Shown here one piece after another: positions 57,832-64,000 of a stretch of DNA of 64,000 bases. Below the pieces are notes generated by a model. It was given only the letters and a program-made list of their open reading frames with translations, was not told the origin of the DNA and made no database searches. The stretch covers positions 38,343,346 to 38,407,345 of the forward strand of contig OY365811.1 in the NCBI GenBank assembly GCA_959347315.1. Reading direction: 5' to 3'. The position numbers and the translations under genes are program-made. Source of the stretch: Bimastos eiseni. Taxonomy: Eukaryota; Annelida; Clitellata; Crassiclitellata; Lumbricidae. Within the stretch, counting starts at the first letter, position 1. Each line of letters opens with the position of its first letter.

Positions 57832-59822
57832 TTAAGGCTCAATGGGGCCCTAAGCCAGCAGTAGATGAGTTAATGTAGGCGAGCGACAATGTAATAAGTA
57901 GCAAACAGAGCTTGCATGAAGGCAACACAGCTGTCCGCTGTTTGAAGGTCGTCACAACTAGCAGCATGGCGCATTAGTATACGAAATAGTACGAAAGAAA
58001 TGCTTCAAGTCTTATAAAGACTGCTCAAGATGACCATTGTTGCCATATAGGCTGCCGGACGAATGCATGGAGTGACGACAGACTATGCCGTAGACCGATG
58101 ATCGACTAAAACGGACGGGCAATCGCATTAGAAAGACTGACTGCCAGATACGATTGAACAAACCGTGGTGATCGGTTAGGATAAGTTAGGATGGACGCAA
58201 GAATGGATCGGTCTATAGACAGGCCAACGGACGGATGAACAGCTGGATGAATGGACGGATCGGTCGAACGGACAAACGGTCTGGAGAACGGACTTGCAGA
58301 ATGGATAAACGAAGGACGGTTGTCGGATATGGACTACGAACTGACGGACGGGTGAACGAAGGACTGACCGTTTGTCAGATGATGGACTGACTGGGATGGT
58401 CCTAAGGACTCGACAGGACGTACAGAACTAGAGCCAGAAAGATGGAATGGCACAATCAATCAGACAATTTAAAATGCGTCAAGATGGAGTTAATCTCGAC
58501 CTTTATCCCCCAAGGTTTATCTTGTGCGTTTAGCGTATCCTGTAACATAGAAGCAAAATGCACTAACTTAGGCCAGATCTCTAAAAGGAAATTCTTGAAG
58601 TCTATCAAAGCACAGAAATCAAAGAACTCACAGAGCCGGCCATACGAGGTGTTAATGGAACCGTTGTTGGCAAGCTTCAACACAGACGGCGACGAACGTC
58701 CACAGATTTCAGTCGGTTGTGCAATGTGTCCACGGTCTACGGAAGAGATTAAGGAGTGGCAATTGTTTGTCCCGAGCCTCCTGACATCGCATCTACAAAA
58801 TAAAGATGAGCACTCACGTGTTACAGGCATCAATAGCAACGAAGGTTAAATAACAGGCAAAGAACTACACACATTATAAGAACCATTTACATTGGATCTT
58901 ATTCTGGTGTAGGCCGTCTGTCTAATTTGTCGTCTCTCTATCTGACCAATTCTATACAAGGGAGGTAAGCTCATGCCTAAAAATCTAGTTGAACATTAGG
59001 CTACACTATTAATGGAGTAGGTCTACTCCAGACAAAATATTCGAAAATCTAACTCCTGATCGCATCGAAAGGCAATAATCTTTGATTAAATGATGATCAG
59101 CAAAATAACTAGCATCTGACTAAACACTAAATAAAATAGTGCATCCAAAGTAACAGTGCCACAATGCACAGTTATTACGCTTTATATATTCTGTGGTTGA
59201 ACACCAATTAGTGGGTCTAGAGGCTCAGCCTGAAGCTGAGCTTCCAGAGCACCGCCTTCGGTGGTAGAAATGGCACGGTCTGATGGTTCCAACTCTGTAG
59301 TGTCGGCTTCTTTCTGTTTTTTCGGAAACCATCAAGTCTCGGAACTTCGTGTAAGCCTGATGTTTTCACGGTAGCTGCGTCTTAAATTTTGAAAATGTAA
59401 ATCGCTGTTTTATAGAAACATGCTACAGCCTAATAATAAAAAAATATTTAAATTATATTTAATTTCATTTTTTTATAATACTTTATGGTCTTTACCTAAA
59501 AGGCGACCATTATGATGCACTTTTTTCGTTAATTTCTCTTATAAGATTCTCACAACAGGCAGACAATATAAGGCACACGGCTGTTATTATACTCAGAGAG
59601 AAACAGAGAATGTTCAGTCCAGTTAATTTAGTACAAATACTAAATCAGCCCAAAGATAGCACAAGACTTTCAAAATAAAAAATTGTGACAGCAGTTGTTT
59701 TATTCTTTTTGTTTTCCTTGATTACAGGTACCTCGTTTATTTTTTATTTGGGATGGCGTGCTCCTCCTCAGCCCGGTGCCCTAAGCCATAGCTATAGTTG
59801 GCTTCTGCCTAATCCGGCCCAT
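57832..59822. mobile_element. Probable hAT remnant, about 2 kb, or two solo ends
   Basis: The left end CAGGGCTGGATTAAGG, with 'ggggccctaagcc' following, mirrors the right end, where 'gtgccctaagcc' precedes CCTAATCCGGCCC. CAGGGCYGGATTA is a common hAT terminus. The last bases of the right end are altered and the 8-bp flanks do not match, so the ends may belong to different insertions. Inside, 58442-58849 is open on both strands (135 codons plus, 127 minus). Either could be a transposase scrap, but I see no zinc-finger or dimerisation motif. A pair of adjacent small hairpins lies at 59221-59263. Confidence 0.4.
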
Positions 59823-62073
59823 AGGCCTACGACGTCATTGAATGCAAAAGACTCCATACGGGCAGGTGTTAAGTATAGGCCAAAAGAAATTACTGATATT
59901 CTGGGATCAAGTGATTGTTACTCTTAACCACCTTATGAGCAAGCGTTGACCACATGATATGGGCTGGATCAATTACCCGACATATTTTATTCATAATAGG
60001 AATAAAATGTGCTGTGTAATTACAGACATAGTGGAAGGTCCTACATTCCGATGGTAACGCTTTGAAAGAAATTCTTCTCACAAGACTGTGCAAAGCCTAA
60101 GCGCACCGCCACCTAGCGATTGAACTGTCGCTAGTCTGTTGAAGCGCAACAGTAATTCTCTCTATCGAATGAAGTGTGAACCTGGATATCATTTAACCTA
60201 CATCGCATGCAAAACAATGTGTGAGTTTCAATGTATAGCATAGTGTTGGAAGGTTCAGTTCAAGCACGCGCGACACTTGGCTTGCAGTCCTTGTAAAACT
60301 ATTGCCAGAGAGGCTGCTAAATAATATAAGACTTTGACTTGTTTAAAATTGTTTTCGCGCGAGTAGTTTAGAAGCTTGGCATTGTCCATGGTCGTAAAAC
60401 ATTGGAGTAACTGAAAGTGCAGAATCTCTCCAATTATGTCTTGTACGTCTTACCGTAGACATACGCTATGCGGCCTATGCCAATAAGCAACCTATGCATT
60501 GCTTGCTTTATTGATAAATTTCTGTCCATATTAACAATCTAGCATATTTTATTAGCTAGTACAAGTTGCGACTCCGATTAGTTTTATTTTGAAGCTAACT
60601 GTCTAGTTGCAGCTATATAGGCCTACAAAGGTACTGGCCGTATTGCAATGTCACTGTTTGCACTTTGACAGTTGCAATCCCAAGTCTGCATTAAGGTTAA
60701 GGAGAAGGGCGACGCTAATGACCTATGTTAACGCACAATGTCGTCAAAATGCAACTAACCAATTACAACAGCATTACATCTCGTAAAGATAATAGATTGC
60801 TTTCATCAAAGGAATTCTAGTTAGCGAAAGTTACTAAAGAGAAAGCTACTGAATGCTGGTAGTATAGTGCCTGAATAAACATAAATGACTGTGGCGTCAT
60901 CGGTTGATGCCTTGAGCTGTAGACCCACGCGCGTAATTATCATATTTACAATTACAGTTTAGCCTAAACAAAAGGTTATTTGGCGTATAGATGGTAATCG
61001 TTGAAGATGCATTAGTTTATGAGTTTATCAGCTGGCCATGACTGACGACGCGCTGCTTGGTCACCGCCATGGTGTAAGGTATATCTTACACCGTGGTCAC
61101 CGCCTCATACATCTCACCGTCCGTCAGATGCCACCACCCCTCTGGCGATTCGATAGACTAGTCCGTCGCAATGACCATTTGACAAGTGGCGCACTCGTGC
61201 GGTAGAGGAGAATTTACATCTTGCCGTCAAATTTGTAAGAATTGCATTCCGTCTGGCGCTTGTCGCTGTAAAATAAGAAATATGGTCAGACCTTATCGCT
61301 AGGTTAAATGAAGTAACTTCCAGAGGAAAAATAATAATAGTATATAGATGTATAATTATGACATAATTATGGTCGTAAGTGTTAATATTTGACCTAGTTT
61401 AAATGTATGTCTTGTATCTTATTTTTAGTTGTTTGATGAAGGAAAATTCGGGACCTGATTATTCCTCGCCAATCATTTCACCGATAACGACAAAATTTAA
61501 TTCCTTCTTGCGACAGAAGAACGAAAAGGTTGAAGCACTAATTACGATGATAACCTATTCAAAGTTGTTTCTGTCAACATTGGAAAGTGAACAAGACAAA
61601 AGCCATTTTTTGTACTACGTAGTGGCTTATGTAACCAAAACGAAACAGGAAAAACGGGTGTCGTCCTTCTTGTCATAAAACCAGGAGATCAGTTGAATAG
61701 GCCTACAGATTACATTCAATGCGCTCAATCGACCTTTTAAAAAGGCTCAAACCACACCTACGCTTCGATTTCCTGACTTCAGTTGAGGATCGATGAATAA
61801 TCCTCGACTAGAAGATGTCGACCTTGAAGAAGCGTTCTACTCTTTGGTGTCTATAGTCTGTGCATGGTTGGTGCCACTGGGAGCTATTACGCTATTCTCC
61901 AAAGAGTCCCCATCAATCCCATGATGCTTAGTTTCGGTGACCGTCAATCGATCGTCCGTTTCTAGTGATTGCACGGGAGTCGATCGGCGACAGAGACCGG
62001 AAAATTGTAGGAACCGATTGGTGGACGAATTCGTCCTACAGGGAACCAGCGTGTTCTTGGACTATGCCATAGG
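59823..62073. other. Upstream region of a candidate secreted-protein gene
   Basis: Unique sequence, AT leaning. 'gcaccgccacctagcgattg' at 60103-60122 resembles the end of a short interspersed element. An inverted repeat (CCATGGTGTAAG / CTTACACCGTGG) lies at 61068-61097, flanked by direct TGGTCACCGCC copies. A plus frame at 61403-61678 with an acceptor-like 'cttatttttag' before it has no family. TAGGCCTA occurs at about 60620 and 61699. Confidence 0.35.
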
Positions 62074-62158
62074 ATGTCTTCTCTGCGCTGCCTTCTGCTT
62101 TGTCTTCTCGTCTGTGCTGCCTTTCTGAGCGTATGCTGTCTCGCTCTTCTCAATAGCG
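62074..62158 (+). CDS. Candidate first coding exon: signal peptide
   Basis: The ATG at 62074 starts MSSLRCLLLCLLVCAAFLSV then CCLALLNS: a basic residue, a long Leu/Cys/Ala hydrophobic core and small residues, as in a secretory signal peptide. After 28 codons and one base there is a consensus GTGAGT donor (62159). A phase-1 intron right after the signal sequence is very common in animal secreted and membrane proteins. The preceding ATG (62064) stops after two codons. The frame read through the donor ends immediately (GAG TAA), as expected for a true exon border. The next exon was not found before 64000, so the mature protein is unknown. Confidence 0.45.
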
Positions 62159-63039
62159 GTGAGTAACAGTTTACAACTCTTTCATGCTGAATGCGACGCA
62201 TTTCTATAGCGCCAGTTTGGTATTGAACTTGTTCGCTATTTAATGAATTTAAGGGTGACATACTTAACCACGGTCCCACCTCTGCCCGTCTTAGTACCTT
62301 TCACCCTATTAAAACCCTCTGCGTCTTCTGTATAGGGCGAGATTCAAATCGTTTAATTAATCCATCATCGGGAGACGAAGCTGCATACATAGGTACATCA
62401 GAACATCCATGGGACGTACGCTCCATTCAATCAATCAATCACTGAAACTTTATATATATATCTTCTTCCAGAAATCTACTCAAGAGGTGCTAATAGTTTA
62501 ACCACGACCAAAGAGGAAAGATTTTAGAGAAGAGTAGAAAGAAGACGAGAGGTCCAAGTAATGTAATGTATTATATACTGAATACCTAATAGATTGTAAT
62601 CTGCTGAATAACCTCGGCGCCATACAAAGCACTTCATCGGCGATTAACAAAGTCAAGCCAGGTAGTCAAAGTTGTTGCCCAGGTCATCGATAGGTATCGA
62701 AGTTCAAGGGTAAAGGCTTTAATTCAGATCCCCGAAGGATGAAGGCTTTAAGAAGACATCTGAAGGATCAAGCTTAAGTCAGAACTCTAAACTTCTGACT
62801 TAAAAATGTAATAAAAGTAGGAAACTGTTTTTGTGGCATTCAACGCCTTCAGACTCATTAGTTTCAATTCCTGTTAAGCGAAAAACTATTTTTCACCTCA
62901 CTCTTTAAATTGCTAACTTGTCCGTCCTTTGAATTCCAACCAAATTCAGCCGATAATGCGTCTGTTGGTGAATTACTTCATGAAGTTTAGAAATGTTCAC
63001 TTCAGTTATTGCGTTGTTAACCCCAGGCAAATAACTGGG
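62159..63039. other. Putative intron, no gene seen
   Basis: 'catttctatagcgccagttt' at 62201-62220 is SINE-tail-like. AATCAATCAATCA at 62429-62441 and ATATATAT at 62452. An 'agaaggctttaa' type word is repeated near 62710-62765. No exon was identified. Confidence 0.35.
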
Positions 63040-63520
63040 ACGTCGAGTACACATTCATCACCTTCCTTCTATTGACTTTAATCCCGGCGCATGCGCGAAC
63101 CGCGGACGATGCTTAAGACCGAGACAGATGCGTCGGTCGCGTGACACTGTCTAGGTATTTCCGGTGTCTCAGCCGAAATGATCTTCTCGTGTCTAATGCG
63201 GCATGACAAGCGTCACAGTTGAGGCGTCGACCACGACATTAGTTTTCATTAGCCGCCGACTCACCGACGCGCGTATGATCGATCGGTAGTGCTGCGCCGC
63301 TGGCCTCATCCGCGGGTTAATGTAGTTCCTTATTTGAATCTCTGCCCCGTTGACCAAACAAGCGCTTTCGACCATGGATGTCTTGACCATTACACTCGAC
63401 GCTTGACCAGACCGGACCTGATGAAGACAATTCGTTACCCAAGGTTACAGTTATTGGCCTTGCAGGTCGCCGATACGTCAGTCGGTAGTAATGATCCCAG
63501 CAGCACCCGGTTTTAGTATT
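63040..63520. promoter_or_regulatory. CpG-rich patch with NRF1-type site
   Basis: GC and CpG rise over about 480 bp. The 10-bp palindrome GCGCATGCGC at 63087-63096 is a perfect NRF1 core, typical of animal housekeeping promoters. Both strands have open frames (63193-63390 minus, 63289-63516 plus), as GC-rich DNA often does. A promoter or first exon is plausible but direction is unclear. Confidence 0.35.
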
Positions 63521-64000
63521 TATATTTCGAAGCTCACCTAGACTGGTTGTCGTTTTTTATGGTGCGCCGTGCTTATCTTAATTTCCATGGAAATGCGGTT
63601 GTTTGGATGGAGCGCTGTGCCAACCGCTAGGACAGCCCGGTTATCGGACCGGAAGACCTTTCGCATTCGTCAGGCATTTTAGGTGAACGGGACTTCCGAG
63701 AATTTATTTAATCGCCAGTGAATGAACTGGTTCCCTGCTTTGGGCGCTGCAGAAATTTTGAGATTACGATGAAATCTAGGTTTAGTTTATTATATGCGAT
63801 GATGCATATCCGGTAGAACCGGGTATAGACTCATAAAGTATAGGTCGGTCAAGCCAGCCAGTCATGGAAGTAATACAGTTTGTCCTATTCACGCAGCTGA
63901 CTAGGGGTCACTGCCCCAGTTTTAATAGTATACACTATGCAGTTAATTTACGTAAGGATATGGGATAGCTTAGAACTGATCAGGTCTACATTAAGCTTCG
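63521..64000. other. Window end, no gene seen
   Basis: Mixed unique sequence. A vague tRNA-like block near 63610-63650 does not fold into a cloverleaf. Nothing else was recognised. Confidence 0.35.

Noticed and set aside
63605..63655. tRNA-like block on the minus strand
   Set aside because: No box B at the right distance and no cloverleaf.

Overview
This is animal nuclear DNA, not bacterial or organellar. Nothing in it looks like an operon or a dense set of long ORFs. What coding signal there is comes as short exons with GT/AG borders separated by very long introns, set in AT-rich DNA crowded with micro- and minisatellites, tRNA-headed SINEs, hAT-type DNA transposon remnants and decayed LINE pieces. 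The palindromic octamer TAGGCCTA (about 17 copies by eye, where about one is expected) and SINE-type tails reading 'tatagcgcc' fit, in my experience, a marine deuterostome invertebrate such as an echinoderm. That placement is inference only.

Genes. The best-supported gene lies on the minus strand and spans most of the window. Three exons (50409..50768, 47262..47352, 10910..11475, in transcript order) have good splice borders and reading phases that join exactly (0/0, 0/1, 1/0). Together they give about 339 codons of one protein. The first carries a DESTDFDERRQIRTIIR motif like that of smoothelin-family cytoskeletal proteins. The gene continues past both ends of what I can see, and a possible extra phase 1-1 exon lies at 39604..39825. 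On the plus strand there are two candidate first coding exons: 56680..56783 (a YY1/TISU-like start and a GTATGA donor) and 62074..62158 (a signal peptide followed by a phase-1 GTGAGT donor). Both would belong to genes running rightwards out of the window. A CpG-rich patch with a perfect NRF1-type site lies at 63040..63520.

Repeats, left to right: a 27-bp minisatellite with both strands open (5.7-6.2 kb) and a decayed relative at 2.5-2.9 kb; a diverged ~60-bp array (7.9-8.4 kb); a complete hAT-type MITE with an 8-bp target duplication (15.4-15.8 kb); a 1.1-kb polypyrimidine tract with a 115-bp higher-order repeat (17.9-19.0 kb); a 36-bp array followed by a 900-bp (CATC)n block (25.9-27.3 kb); a terminal-inverted-repeat element (33.1-33.8 kb) with a broken second copy at 38.4 kb; a 104-unit 16-bp minisatellite whose A/G variants reveal an internal 656-bp duplication (35.7-37.3 kb); a perfect hairpin (42.1 kb); a 43-bp array beside an exon (50.9-51.2 kb); LINE reverse-transcriptase remnants (53.3-54.4 kb); and a probable hAT remnant (57.8-59.8 kb).

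Most long open frames here are artefacts of tandem repeats that lack stop codons and are not listed as genes. I found no rRNA, no intact tRNA gene, no CRISPR array and no coherent new multi-gene system. The most unusual items are the structured minisatellites.
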